Translations under genes and position numbers: made by a program
Shown: piece by piece, positions 7,666 through 16,201 of the stretch
Layout of the letters: the number at the start of each line of letters is the position of its first letter
How positions within the stretch are numbered: the first letter of the stretch is position 1
Assembly: GCA_050309435.1 (NCBI GenBank)
Contig: JBNRMJ010000031.1
Span: 81,433-145,432, forward strand
Origin: CAYXVJ01 sp050309435
GTDB lineage: Bacteria; Bacillota; Clostridia; Saccharofermentanales; Fastidiosipilaceae
Direction of reading: 5' to 3'
DNA: 64,000 nt
The notes under the pieces: model-generated
What the model saw: only the letters and a program-made list of their open reading frames with translations
Told to the model about the DNA's origin: nothing
Databases searched by the model: none

Positions 7666-8743
7666 CTTCTCCGCTGCCTCCCTGACCAAGCTGGTCGGCC
7701 CGATCCGCTTCCATCAACGGAGCAATCAAATAGTCCAGGCTGCCTGATAAAATCTCATCAATCTTAAAAACCGATAAACCGATCCGGTGATCCGTCACGC
7801 GATCCTGAGGAAAGTTATATGTTCTGATCCTAGAACTTCTGTCACCCGAACCGACTTGGAGTTTACGTTCGTTGGCGACTGAGCTTTCAATCGCTTCCTG
7901 CTGCATTTCATAAAGCTTCGAGCGCAAGACAGTCATAGCTTTATCCTTATTTTTGTGTTGAGAACGCTCGTCTTGACAGGTGACGACAAGCCCGGTGGGC
8001 AGATGCGTGATACGGATCGCCGAGCTCGTCTTGTTAACATGCTGACCACCCGCACCCGAAGCGCGATACGTATCGATACGCAAGTCCTTGGGATCGATAT
8101 GAACATCGACCTCCTCGGCTTCCGGCATGACGACAACCGTTACAGCAGATGTATGTATACGGCCGCCCGATTCCGTTACGGGCACACGTTGTACACGGTG
8201 TCCGCCGGCTTCGTACTTGAGGCGGCTATAGGCACCTTGGCCCCGAATCATAAAGGTGACCTCCTTTATACCGCCAAGTTCTGTTTCCTGTATATCTATC
8301 AGTTCGCATTGATAGCCCTGCGAGCTGCAGTAAGCTTGATACATCTGATATAACTCGGCTGCGAATAAAGCCGCTTCGTCACCGCCTACGCCTCCGCGGA
8401 TTTCCATAATGACATTTTTATCATCATTGGGATCTTTGGGTCTCAAATGCTCGCGCAGAATATCTCTTTCGCGATCCAAACGTTCTTCGAGCTCGTCGAT
8501 CTCATCTTCGATCAGCGCTTTCATTTCCGGATCCGAAGAGTTCTCTGAGCGCATCGCTAAAGCAGCATCAAGCTCTTCTTCCAGCGATGAAACAAGTTTG
8601 ATGCTGTCAACAATCGGCTGAAGCGACGAATGTTCTTTGACGAGTTTGGTGTAATTCCCGGTATCGGAAAAGACCGCGGGATCTTGCAGCTTCGATTCAA
8701 TCTCATCGAAGCGGTTAATAATTTGTTCGTGTTTTGCGTCCAT
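7658..8743 (-). CDS. prfA: Peptide chain release factor 1
   Basis: RF1 reads UAA and UAG stop codons and triggers peptide release. The 361 residues show the codon-reading PxT motif as PVT (188-190) and the peptidyl-hydrolysis loop RASGAGGQHVNKT with GGQ at 232-234, the glutamine of which is the target of PrmC. PrmC is encoded two genes upstream in the same direction, as is standard. The C-terminal part (RVTDHRIG) is also typical. Confidence 0.97.
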   Translation of the reverse strand: MDAKHEQIINRFDEIESKLQDPAVFSDTGNYTKLVKEHSSLQPIVDSIKLVSSLEEELDAALAMRSENSSDPEMKALIEDEIDELEERLDRERDILREHLRPKDPNDDKNVIMEIRGGVGGDEAALFAAELYQMYQAYCSSQGYQCELIDIQETELGGIKEVTFMIRGQGAYSRLKYEAGGHRVQRVPVTESGGRIHTSAVTVVVMPEAEEVDVHIDPKDLRIDTYRASGAGGQHVNKTSSAIRITHLPTGLVVTCQDERSQHKNKDKAMTVLRSKLYEMQQEAIESSVANERKLQVGSGDRSSRIRTYNFPQDRVTDHRIGLSVFKIDEILSGSLDYLIAPLMEADRADQLGQGGSGEDD

Positions 8744-8806
8744 AATAGCCCTCTTGTAACTAACTGTTGGTCTGTCTGCCGTGTGCGGTTAATCATATTA
8801 ACGCAG

Positions 8807-9019
8807 CTATAAATTCCCGGGGGAAGGAATAACTTCTTTAACCGCATGCTCCAGCTTGCGCCGCGCCAGTAACAAAAAGTGACCGCAGTTTTCGCATTGA
8901 ATTTTTACATCGGCGCCTACTCGAATCACCTGCCAGACATCGCCTCCGCAGGGATGAGTTTTTTTCAATTTTAAGCGCATCTTTTCTTCGAAAGGAAACA
9001 TTTCAAATTGCTTACTCAT
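8807..9019 (-). CDS. DUF951 family protein
   Basis: This small protein of about 70 residues matches the DUF951 pattern: KTHPCGGDVWQVIRVGADVKIQCENCGHFLLLARRKLE, with the HPCG and CENCG cysteines that may bind a metal. Its function is unknown. I favour the ATG at 9019, with GGAAG just upstream, over an in-frame ATG at 9034 that has no good ribosome site. It sits between prmC and prfA in what looks like one operon. Confidence 0.8.
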   Translation of the reverse strand: MSKQFEMFPFEEKMRLKLKKTHPCGGDVWQVIRVGADVKIQCENCGHFLLLARRKLEHAVKEVIPSPGNL

Positions 9020-9034
9020 CGTTCTTCCATTCAT

Positions 9035-9910
9035 CTATTCATGGGAATTAGTCGGCATATAACGACAACTTGTAACTCTGGATCGATTCGCATAATCCAA
9101 ACGCAAATCGATTTGATCGTAGCAAGCCATATTCCGAATTATATCCGATACCGCCTCGGCTTGACGATACCCGTGCTCACAGATAATCCAACTGCCGGGT
9201 CTTAAATATCGGGGAGCTTCGGTATATATCCGGCGGTAATAGTCCAAGCCATCCGCGCCTCCGGCCAATGCCAGATGCGGTTCATAGTCTTTTACGCTCT
9301 CATCGAGCATATTCATATCTTCTTCGTCTATATAGGGAGGATTTGACAAGAGCAGATCGAACTTGCTCTTTTCCTCAGGAAATAAATCACAAAGACACAA
9401 CTCGAGCGTTTTCTCCAGTTGATGTTCCTCCCTGTTCAATAAGGCAAAGTGCATCGCAGATTCGGATATATCCGTGGCCAATGCAAAGGCCTCTTTCTTC
9501 TGCCGTTGAAGTTCCAGTAAAAGCGAAATGGAAATACAGGCGCTGCCGGTGCATAATTCCAAAATGCGCGGCCGTTCGATTGTCTCGCAAGCGACAAAGG
9601 CTTCCTCGACCAGCACTTCCGTATCCGGCCGTGGAATCAAAACGCCTTCTCCTACCAGAAATCTATAGCCATAAAACCAGCATTCACCCAATACGTATTC
9701 GAGTGGTTCGCCTGCAGCCAGGCGACCGGCTTGCAAGCGGAGCTCTCCTGCGATCGCTTCGTCAACCATGGTATCGGATTTAAGCGCGAGAACTGCTTTT
9801 GCTTCGATGCCGAGTCGGGAGGCCAGTAATGAACGAACAACGGCTCGGGAATTATGAAGATATGGGGCGAGCTCTAGTGACAGCTCGTTCATTAATTCGT
9901 TTATGCGCAT
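9035..9910 (-). CDS. prmC: Release factor glutamine methyltransferase
   Basis: PrmC (HemK) N5-methylates the glutamine of the GGQ motif in release factors using S-adenosylmethionine. The 291-residue protein has the helical N-terminal substrate domain, LIPRPDTEVLVE, the SAM-binding loop ILELCTGSACISISLL and the catalytic NPPY at 190-193. The partner gene prfA lies just downstream, separated only by the small DUF951 gene. Confidence 0.95.
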   Translation of the reverse strand: MRINELMNELSLELAPYLHNSRAVVRSLLASRLGIEAKAVLALKSDTMVDEAIAGELRLQAGRLAAGEPLEYVLGECWFYGYRFLVGEGVLIPRPDTEVLVEEAFVACETIERPRILELCTGSACISISLLLELQRQKKEAFALATDISESAMHFALLNREEHQLEKTLELCLCDLFPEEKSKFDLLLSNPPYIDEEDMNMLDESVKDYEPHLALAGGADGLDYYRRIYTEAPRYLRPGSWIICEHGYRQAEAVSDIIRNMACYDQIDLRLDYANRSRVTSCRYMPTNSHE

Positions 9911-9930
9911 GTTTTACTTTCCGATCCAAC

Positions 9931-9957
9931 AAAAAAGGGAAGATTTCTCTCCCCTTT
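9931..9957 (-). terminator. Terminator of rpmE
   Basis: A 9-bp stem (AAGGGGAGA/TCTTCCCTT, one G-T pair) with loop GAAA is followed by a TTTTGTT tail on the minus strand. It lies just after the rpmE stop and before prmC, so prmC may depend on read-through or its own promoter. Confidence 0.8.
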
Positions 9958-9963
9958 CCGACT

Positions 9964-10164
9964 TTACTTACCAGCCATTCTCTTCTTAAACTTGTCAACG
10001 CGTCCGCCGGTATCAACCAGTTTCTGCTTGCCGGTGAAGAAAGGATGACACTTCGAGCAAATATCCACGTTGATGGCAGAAGCTGTCGAACGGGTCTCGA
10101 ACGTTTCACCGCAGGCACACTTGACCTGAACGGTCTCATATTTGGGATGCAAATCTTTTTTCAT
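9964..10164 (-). CDS. rpmE: 50S ribosomal protein L31
   Basis: L31 bridges the ribosomal subunits. The product begins MKKDLHPKYETVQVKCACGETF and carries CSKCHPFFTGKQKLVDTGGRVDKFKKR. The CxC and CxxC cysteines mark the zinc-binding (C+) form, which under zinc starvation is usually replaced by a cysteine-free paralogue. I set the start at 10164 (66 residues): GAGGT lies eight bases upstream, and the longer in-frame start at 10197 has no support. It has its own promoter (10242-10270) and terminator. Confidence 0.96.
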   Translation of the reverse strand: MKKDLHPKYETVQVKCACGETFETRSTASAINVDICSKCHPFFTGKQKLVDTGGRVDKFKKRMAGK

Positions 10165-10183
10165 TTCTAAATACCTCACATAT

Positions 10184-10203
10184 TTCCGGCGCGTCATCCG
10201 GAA
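10184..10203 (-). promoter_or_regulatory. Hairpin in the rpmE leader
   Basis: TTCCGG and CCGGAA can pair around an 8-base loop in the rpmE mRNA leader, about 20 bases before the start codon. It could be a ribosomal-protein autoregulatory element, but I do not recognise a specific motif. Confidence 0.35.
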
Positions 10204-10241
10204 GAAGACGTATGCCGAAACGGTTAATGGTTAACATTAAA

Positions 10242-10270
10242 ATTATATATAAACTTACTACTTTCGTCAA
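10242..10270 (-). promoter_or_regulatory. Promoter of rpmE
   Basis: TTGACG (10265-10270) and a perfect TATAAT (10242-10247) with a 17-base spacer face rpmE. The leader is about 70 bases. Confidence 0.8.
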
Positions 10271-10298
10271 GAAATTCTTCCGCAGATTTCAAGCGGTT

Positions 10299-11120
10299 TT
10301 AGAAAAGACGTTTCGTATCGGCACGTCTTTGAGCTTTACTTTCCAGGAAGCGGCGGAAACTTTCTTCATCACCCATGGTAAAGCCGTCTTTATGTACGAT
10401 GGCATACGACTGACCGATAATGATGTAAAAGGATCTGTCATCTTCCGTCCAGGCGGCGACATCATTCCAGCCTACCGAGTAACTCTGAGCCTCCGTTGTC
10501 TGCGAGAAATCCGTATCGTAGAAGTGATAAGTTCTCGCGGTCATGAAGCCCTGAGCATTCTTCAACGTACGCTTGTAGGTCTGGTTAACCACGCCTCGAA
10601 AGCCCATATAGAACATGGCAACACTCATCACCAGTAAAAACGCACCGGTCATGACGAAGGTGAACGGTCCTGTCGTGAGTCCTTTCACGATGTTGTAAAT
10701 TGAGTAAGCTGCCACAAGGATAGAAAACAAGACCAGGAAAATACGATACCCCTGAACGCCTTTGCGACCGTCAAAAATGCGATCGACCAGGCGACGCACA
10801 TCATCTTCATTCAGATTCGTCCGGTTGATAAAACGAATCTCCGTGGGACTGTGCTCCGGCATTTCCGACGAATCTTCTTCTCGCGTTACCGCAAGATCAT
10901 TTTCGTCGTCATCGTACTCATCGTCGTATTCGCCTTCTTCCCACTCTTCCTCATCGACATCGAATTCTGTCCGATTCAAGTCCGGGATCGCAGTCTGGTA
11001 GGGGTTTTGAGCACGTCTGCTGGCCTCTTCCGCCGCACGGAATATGGCTGCCGCTTCTTCGGCTGCAGAAAGCTGATTGCTACCTGTCGAAGGTTTCAAG
11101 TCTTTGTCGTCTGTCATCAT
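10299..11120 (-). CDS. Two-TM membrane protein with a YcxB-like C-terminal domain
   Basis: Function is unknown. The first ~120 residues are cytosolic-looking and very acidic (DVDEEEWEEGEYDDEYDDD around 54-72). Two membrane helices follow at about 124-144 and 152-176. The remaining ~95 residues resemble the YcxB-like domain: a tyrosine/phenylalanine-rich beta region ending in WNDVAAWTEDDRSFYIIIGQ. Tandem ATGs at 11120 and 11117 both suit the GGAG upstream. It begins 12 bases after the rho stop, so it is very likely co-transcribed with rho. Confidence 0.7.
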   Translation of the reverse strand: MMTDDKDLKPSTGSNQLSAAEEAAAIFRAAEEASRRAQNPYQTAIPDLNRTEFDVDEEEWEEGEYDDEYDDDENDLAVTREEDSSEMPEHSPTEIRFINRTNLNEDDVRRLVDRIFDGRKGVQGYRIFLVLFSILVAAYSIYNIVKGLTTGPFTFVMTGAFLLVMSVAMFYMGFRGVVNQTYKRTLKNAQGFMTARTYHFYDTDFSQTTEAQSYSVGWNDVAAWTEDDRSFYIIIGQSYAIVHKDGFTMGDEESFRRFLESKAQRRADTKRLF

Positions 11121-11132
11121 TAAACTCCGTAC

Positions 11133-13718
11133 TTATCTGTTGTCGTTTTTATTTCCGTTGGTTTTCATCGTATCATAGAGCGACTTATTGTTTAGGGATA
11201 CATTGATCGATGAAACAAAGTGCTGGTTGTCATTGGTCTTCATTAAAAGATTCATGATCGTTTCCGTGACATTGGACGAATCCAGCTGCCCGAATGCTTT
11301 CCGAATCGACCAGATGGCTTCAAGCTCCTGCTCGGACAAGAGGAGTTCTTCGCGTCTGGTACCCGAGCGGTTGATGTCGATCGCCGGGAAAATACGTTTC
11401 TCGGAGAGCTTTCGATCCAGATATACTTCCATATTACCCGTTCCTTTGAACTCTTCAAAAATCACTTCGTCCATACGTGAACCGGTATCGATCAAGGCTG
11501 TGGCCACGATCGTCAGACTTCCACCGTTTTCAATATTACGGGCGGCACCGAAGAATCGTTTCGGACCATAAAGAGCTCCCGGATCCAAACCACCCGACAA
11601 GGTGCGCCCCGTAGGATTAATCGTCAGATTGTAAGCGCGAGCCATACGAGTCAAAGAGTCCATCAGGATGACGACATCCTGACCCATCTCGACCAGTCGT
11701 TCGGCACGCTCGAGAACCAGTTCTGTGATTTTCACATGATTTTCGGGAGTCTTATCGAAAGTCGAATATACGACTTCGCCCTGGATGGATCGCTGCATAT
11801 CCGTCACTTCTTCCGGGCGTTCGTCAATCAGCAAGACAATTAACTTGGCTTCGGGATTATTGATGGAGATTGCATTGGCAATTTTCTGCAGAAGGATCGT
11901 TTTACCTGCTTTCGGAGGAGACACGATCATACCGCGCTGTCCTTTTCCGATAGGAGCGATCAAATCAATGATTCGAGTCGACAATTCGCGCTTGGTGGTT
12001 TCCAGCTTATAACGAACATTCGGATATATCGGGGTTAAACGATCAAAGTGCGGACGTCGTACGACTTGTTCGGGCGGTACACCGTTAACAGACTTGATGA
12101 AGTACAGTGCCTGATAACGATCCTGTTCACGCTGAATACGTGTCGGACCGGTGATGAGGTCGCCTTCACGCAGGTTGAAACGGCGAATAAACTGCGGAGG
12201 AATATATATATCCTTCGGACCCTGCAGGTAGTTATCCCGTCTCAGGAAGCCATAACCGTCGGGCATGATTTCCATAACACCGGAAACTATTTCACCGGAA
12301 TCAAAAGAAGGTCGTTCACTCTTTTCTTTAGTTGCGACGCTTTCGCCAGTCTCGCTAACAGTTGCCTGATCAGCCGATATCTCAGCCGTTTCCGAAGCAG
12401 ACTCCGAAGTGCGCTCTTCTTTGCTTTCGCTCTTCTTATCTTCGTCTTCGTTCTTATGACCCGAGATATAATGACCGCTGCGATTGTTTTTCTGGCGTTT
12501 CAGTTGATTTCTGTTATGGTTTCGCTGATTACGCTTTCCGTCACGTGCGCTTTTTTCTTCGCTTGCGACGCTCTCGGATTTTGTTTCGCCCGAATCGGCA
12601 GTATTTTCGGCAGCTTCGACTGCAGTCGGCCCGTCTGCCCGAGCATCTGCCTTTTCTGACTCTGTAACGGACTCTGCTGTTTTAACTTCGCTTGAATCAC
12701 GTTGAACACGGGTCTTACTCTCCGAGGTCTGCTCTGCTTTGTCCTCGGTTTTCTTTGACTCTTTATTAGCGCTGCTCTTCGTACGCCGGCTTGTCGTACG
12801 TTTTCTGCCTGTTTTCCCGCTTTCGGATTCTGCTTCGTTTACTTCCCCGGCTTCTTTTTTCTCTGCCTCGTCGGTAGCGGCCACGTTCGCCTCTAACGCT
12901 TCGGCGGGGGTCTTTACTTCTTCGACGGACGATTGAAGGTCTTTTCGTTTATTTGCCGGTGACTTACGTCTCGTACGTGTGTTTTTTTCTGTCGTTTCTA
13001 CGCCAGGCGCTTCTTTTTCGGCGATCGACTCGCTATCTTTAACAGACACTTCGGGAGTCAATGCTTCGGCTTTAGTCGCTTCGACCGGGCTTTCGGCTGC
13101 TTCTTCCGCGGATTCTGCTGATTCAACGGTCTTCTTACTTGTTTTTCCAGATATCTTAGCAGCCGCTTTACGACTTTTCTTCGTATTCTCTTCTGTTCGC
13201 AGCGGTTCCGAAACAGTTAGCGAGCTGTTTTCCGCTACAGCTGTTTCTGCTATTTCAGTCTGCTCGGCTTCTGCTGCAACCGGCATCATGGCCGATCTTG
13301 TCCTTCGGCCATTGACAGGAACTTTCGTAACTGATTCTGCTTCTTCGGTCGAAACAGGAGCCATTACGCTGCGGCGAATGCTTTTTGATTCATCCTTCTG
13401 ATTGGCATCAGGTGCGACAAATACAGATCGCCTCTCTGCACCGGCAGCCGGACGGCTCGTTTTCTTATCTTCGCTGAGTTTACGTGCGGATAAGCGACCC
13501 GGCGCCGATTGAAGCAATACTTCCTCTTCGGTCGTTTGTGTCGCAGGATCTGCAAAACCGGAAGACTTCTCGGCGTTCTCGCCGTCGAGTACTTCCAGTT
13601 GACTAATCAACTCCGCCTTGGTCATGCGCTGCGCACGACTGATCGGCATAATGCCGGACATACGAACAATGGCGACCAAATCGGCTTTCGATTTGTTCTT
13701 TAGATTAATAGATGCCAT
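11133..13718 (-). CDS. rho: Transcription termination factor Rho with a giant disordered insert
   Basis: Rho is the hexameric RNA helicase that ends transcription. The 861 residues are twice the Escherichia coli length. Residues 1-46 form the Rho N-terminal helix domain (KSKADLVAIVRMSGI). Residues ~47-470 are a low-complexity region rich in Glu, Ser, Ala, Lys and Thr with short Arg/Lys clusters. The core follows: the RNA-binding cold-shock fold from ~475 (GVMEIMPDGYGFLR), Walker A PPKAGKT at 601-607, Walker B DVVILMDSLTR at 681, the Q-loop LSGGLDPGALYGPKRFF and the R-loop KGTGNMEV. The catalytic core looks intact, so the protein should be active. GAGAGGA precedes the ATG. Confidence 0.95.
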   Translation of the reverse strand: MASINLKNKSKADLVAIVRMSGIMPISRAQRMTKAELISQLEVLDGENAEKSSGFADPATQTTEEEVLLQSAPGRLSARKLSEDKKTSRPAAGAERRSVFVAPDANQKDESKSIRRSVMAPVSTEEAESVTKVPVNGRRTRSAMMPVAAEAEQTEIAETAVAENSSLTVSEPLRTEENTKKSRKAAAKISGKTSKKTVESAESAEEAAESPVEATKAEALTPEVSVKDSESIAEKEAPGVETTEKNTRTRRKSPANKRKDLQSSVEEVKTPAEALEANVAATDEAEKKEAGEVNEAESESGKTGRKRTTSRRTKSSANKESKKTEDKAEQTSESKTRVQRDSSEVKTAESVTESEKADARADGPTAVEAAENTADSGETKSESVASEEKSARDGKRNQRNHNRNQLKRQKNNRSGHYISGHKNEDEDKKSESKEERTSESASETAEISADQATVSETGESVATKEKSERPSFDSGEIVSGVMEIMPDGYGFLRRDNYLQGPKDIYIPPQFIRRFNLREGDLITGPTRIQREQDRYQALYFIKSVNGVPPEQVVRRPHFDRLTPIYPNVRYKLETTKRELSTRIIDLIAPIGKGQRGMIVSPPKAGKTILLQKIANAISINNPEAKLIVLLIDERPEEVTDMQRSIQGEVVYSTFDKTPENHVKITELVLERAERLVEMGQDVVILMDSLTRMARAYNLTINPTGRTLSGGLDPGALYGPKRFFGAARNIENGGSLTIVATALIDTGSRMDEVIFEEFKGTGNMEVYLDRKLSEKRIFPAIDINRSGTRREELLLSEQELEAIWSIRKAFGQLDSSNVTETIMNLLMKTNDNQHFVSSINVSLNNKSLYDTMKTNGNKNDNR

Positions 13719-14084
13719 GCAATCCTCTCAAAACTGTGAATATAGATATGATTAATTAGTAATATGGTCGCTATTCAATCCACAACTATAAACTTATGAA
13801 AAAAATAGAATCAATGGGGAATCGGGTTCAATTGACTATCAATTGGATCTACGATACTAGATTGATCGTACAATCCCTCCATTGTAAACAATTTCATCTT
13901 ATACTTGATAATCAAGCAGGTGATAAGCATCATTTGAAGATAAATAGAGAGATTTTGGAACAGATTAAGTATATACACATTCCAGTATTTCGTCAATCTT
14001 ATTGGCAGATACGTACGAAATTTCGTTATAGCAAACGAAATATTGACCGGAGGCATCAATATCCATCTTCCCGGATAAAGAAAT
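13719..14084. other. AT-rich intergenic region between rho and mreB
   Basis: This is the longest gap without a convincing gene. It is clearly richer in A+T than its surroundings. Small open frames occur on both strands (82 and 96 codons) but neither has a good ribosome site, recognisable protein features or typical codon use. It holds a cluster of ATTTCGT half-sites (see 14016-14041) and presumably the rho promoter, for which I find only weak candidates such as TTGTGG with TTACTA near 13755-13790. Confidence 0.5.
14016..14041. promoter_or_regulatory. Overlapping palindromes ACGAAATTTCGT and ATTTCGTT-N6-AACGAAAT
   Basis: ACGAAATTTCGT (14016-14027) is a perfect 12-bp palindrome. Its right half is also the left arm of an 8-bp inverted repeat spaced by six bases (14020-14041). 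A further ATTTCGT lies at 13987. This density of one half-site suggests a protein-binding locus. A related 18-bp palindrome lies before uvrB (41169-41186). Confidence 0.4.
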
Positions 14085-14123
14085 AAGCCCTCCCTCGACA
14101 GTGAAAATGTTCCGGGAGAGCTT
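14085..14123 (-). terminator. Terminator of mreB
   Basis: AAGCTCTCCC and GGGAGGGCTT (14123 down to 14085, one T-G pair) form a 10-bp stem with a 19-base loop, followed by TATTTCTTT on the minus strand, 38 bases after the mreB stop. Confidence 0.75.
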
Positions 14124-14161
14124 ATGAGTGATCTGGTGATCTAATGTAATATGAGGAGAGA

Positions 14162-15166
14162 TTACGAGAGAGCGGCAAACTTGTCCATCATGGTCAAGGC
14201 ACGACCGGTTCCGATGGCAACACAGTTATCGGGTTCATCGGCGACCACGACATCAATGCCCACCTTGGAGGCCAGCATTCTTTCGATACCATACAGCTGA
14301 GCACCGCCGCCTGTCATGACAATACCTCGATCGCTGATGTCTGCCATTAGCTCGGGCGGAGTCTTCTCGAGGACACCATGTACAGCTTCGAAGATCTGCG
14401 ATACAGGCTCTTCCAGGGCTTCCAGCATCTCGGTCGAGGTGATGGTTACTGTGGCGGGCAAGCCGGTGATCAGGTTACGACCGCGAACATCCATAGTCAG
14501 TTCTTCGTCGCGCGGGTAGGCACATCCGATGTGGATCTTTAGCTCTTCGGCTGTTTTCTCGCCGATCAGGACATTATGTTTCCGACGGACATGTCTGATG
14601 ATCGCATCATCAAAACGGTCACCTGCGATCTTCAGAGAAGAATCAACAACCGGTTCGCATAGCGATATGACAGCAATATCCGTGGTGCCGCCTCCGATAT
14701 CAACTATCATGCTGCCCTGTGCTTTAGTGATATCGATTCCGGCTCCGATAGCAGCCGCAACAGGTTCTCTGATCAGGAATACATCCTTGGCTCCCGCATT
14801 CTTGCAAGCATCTTCGACGGCCTTCTGTTCTACCGGCGTGATGATGCTGGGGACACAGACAACAATAGTCGGCTTAAAGTAGGAGCTTAAGATACCCTTG
14901 TTCACGCGACTGATAAAGGTCTTAAGCATGACCTCCGTCACTTTAAAATCGGATATAACACCGTCTCTCATGGGTCTGATGGCGTCCACGATACCCGGGG
15001 TACGGCCGATCATCACGGAGGCGTCCTCACCGACGGCTAAAACTTTACCACTTCGTGAATTTACGGCAACAACGGAAGGTTCGTTCAGAACTATGCCTTT
15101 GCCTTTGACGTATATTAAAACTGTGCAGGTACCAAGATCGATACCAATATCTAAACCTAGCTTCAT
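14162..15166 (-). CDS. mreB: Rod shape-determining actin homologue MreB/Mbl
   Basis: MreB-family proteins polymerise on the inner membrane and guide elongation-phase cell-wall synthesis. The 334-residue product opens LGLDIGIDLGTCTVLIYVKGKGIVLNEPSVVA (phosphate-1 loop) and has MIVDIGGGTTDIAVISL (phosphate-2) and VMTGGGAQLYGIERML (adenosine site). GAGG precedes the ATG. It stands alone, without mreC or mreD, so it may be an Mbl/MreBH-like paralogue rather than the main mre-operon copy; sequence by eye cannot decide. An inverted repeat GGTCTG/CAGACC lies 16-34 bases upstream. Confidence 0.93.
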   Translation of the reverse strand: MKLGLDIGIDLGTCTVLIYVKGKGIVLNEPSVVAVNSRSGKVLAVGEDASVMIGRTPGIVDAIRPMRDGVISDFKVTEVMLKTFISRVNKGILSSYFKPTIVVCVPSIITPVEQKAVEDACKNAGAKDVFLIREPVAAAIGAGIDITKAQGSMIVDIGGGTTDIAVISLCEPVVDSSLKIAGDRFDDAIIRHVRRKHNVLIGEKTAEELKIHIGCAYPRDEELTMDVRGRNLITGLPATVTITSTEMLEALEEPVSQIFEAVHGVLEKTPPELMADISDRGIVMTGGGAQLYGIERMLASKVGIDVVVADEPDNCVAIGTGRALTMMDKFAALS

Positions 15167-15265
15167 TTTTAACCTCGCTATTGGTCTGTAATGTCAGACC
15201 TATCTGATATGATACAATAATCCTAGTTATGGCGCAATCTGAACTCCGTTGAAAGGCGTGACAAA

Positions 15266-16126
15266 ATGCTGAAATGGCTGGCTCTTTTATTTATGGTGAT
15301 TGACCACCTGGCGTATTACTTTTATGCGTTCATGCCGGAGGATGTATACGTGCTGATGCGAACGGTCGGCCGTCTCGCCTTCCCGATTTTTGCTTACGGG
15401 ATTGTCCTGGGCGCCAGAAGAACCAGGGATATTTCACGTTATTTTTTACGTCTGGCAGTCTTTGCCATATTGGGTCAGATTATGATGGAACTGGCTGCCC
15501 GACTGGCCAACACCCGAACGTTTATCAATGTGTTATTTACTTTAATGGCCGGTCTTATGTTAATCGTCGGCATAGAACTGGTCACTAAATCCATGCAGGA
15601 TGTCGTCATGTCCATGCGGCCGGTCATCGTCGGCCCGCAAGACGTTGATCGCAGGAATAACCTCTTTAACATCCGCGTTAATCTTAAAGGTATTACAATG
15701 CCGTCATGGCTGGGCATACTCCTCGGCGCTGTGCTGATTTTGTCGAGTCTGCTTCTCGTGGTGTTAATTGAACCTGATTACGGGCTCTTCGGAATGGCTG
15801 TCATGCTATTGTTTTATATTCTGGAAAATCAACTCGAACCTTACAGCCCCACACAGTCAGTCGCTCTCAAGCAAAAACGCTTCAAAGCTTTCTTTATCGG
15901 CTTGGCCTCACTCAATTTGGTGAATATGCTCCTGAAAATGTTCGAGAGTCGCCAAAACGCTTCCTGGGCCGTGATCGGATTGTTCTCGACTTTCGCTGTT
16001 TGTTTCTTCCCTCTCCAAAGTAAGGAAACTCGTCGTCCGCCGGCCTGGCAGAAATATTTCTTTTATCTCTTCTATCCTTTACATATTTCCATCTTCATGC
16101 TGCTTGCCGCATGGCTCCGAAGATAG
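15266..16126 (+). CDS. TraX-like multi-pass membrane protein
   Basis: The protein resembles the TraX family (named after an F-pilin acetyltransferase): it opens MLKWLALLFMVIDHLAYYF with the typical hydrophobic IDH motif, has RTVGRLAFPIFAYGIVLG next, and ends FFYLFYPLHISIFMLLAAWL, which contains the YPLH signature. About eight hydrophobic segments are visible. It has no conjugation genes nearby. In Bacillota such stand-alone genes are common chromosomal loci of unknown role, perhaps acyl transfer to envelope molecules. The start has AAAGG about ten bases upstream. It is the only plus-strand gene in the first 22 kb. Confidence 0.8.
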   Translation: MLKWLALLFMVIDHLAYYFYAFMPEDVYVLMRTVGRLAFPIFAYGIVLGARRTRDISRYFLRLAVFAILGQIMMELAARLANTRTFINVLFTLMAGLMLIVGIELVTKSMQDVVMSMRPVIVGPQDVDRRNNLFNIRVNLKGITMPSWLGILLGAVLILSSLLLVVLIEPDYGLFGMAVMLLFYILENQLEPYSPTQSVALKQKRFKAFFIGLASLNLVNMLLKMFESRQNASWAVIGLFSTFAVCFFPLQSKETRRPPAWQKYFFYLFYPLHISIFMLLAAWLRR

Positions 16127-16166
16127 ACTTGTATGAATCTGCCGGAGACGGGCAAATAAGATAGAA

Positions 16167-16199
16167 AAGACTCCGTAAGTATAATACTTACGGAGTCTT
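16167..16199 (-). terminator. Terminator of tRNA-Thr, perfect 15-bp stem
   Basis: Two perfect 15-base arms (AAGACTCCGTAAGTA and its complement) surround a 3-base loop. On the minus strand the stem is followed by TTCTATCTTATTTG, fitting the tRNA gene. It may also block plus-strand transcripts from the TraX-like gene, though no T-run lies on that side. Confidence 0.85.
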
Positions 16200-16201
16200 A
16201 A

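Noticed and set aside
7666..7689. TTG-initiated longer form of the Sua5 protein
   Set aside because: It lies inside prfA, and the ATG at 7665 overlapping the prfA stop is a more usual coupled start.
13796..14086. Plus-strand open frame of 96 codons between rho and mreB, and an 82-codon frame opposite it
   Set aside because: AT-rich composition, no ribosome site, no recognisable protein features, and frames open on both strands suggest a chance gap in stop codons.
15266..16126. Conjugative element suggested by the TraX-like gene
   Set aside because: No relaxase, coupling protein, pilin or integrase is nearby. Stand-alone TraX-like genes are common on Bacillota chromosomes.
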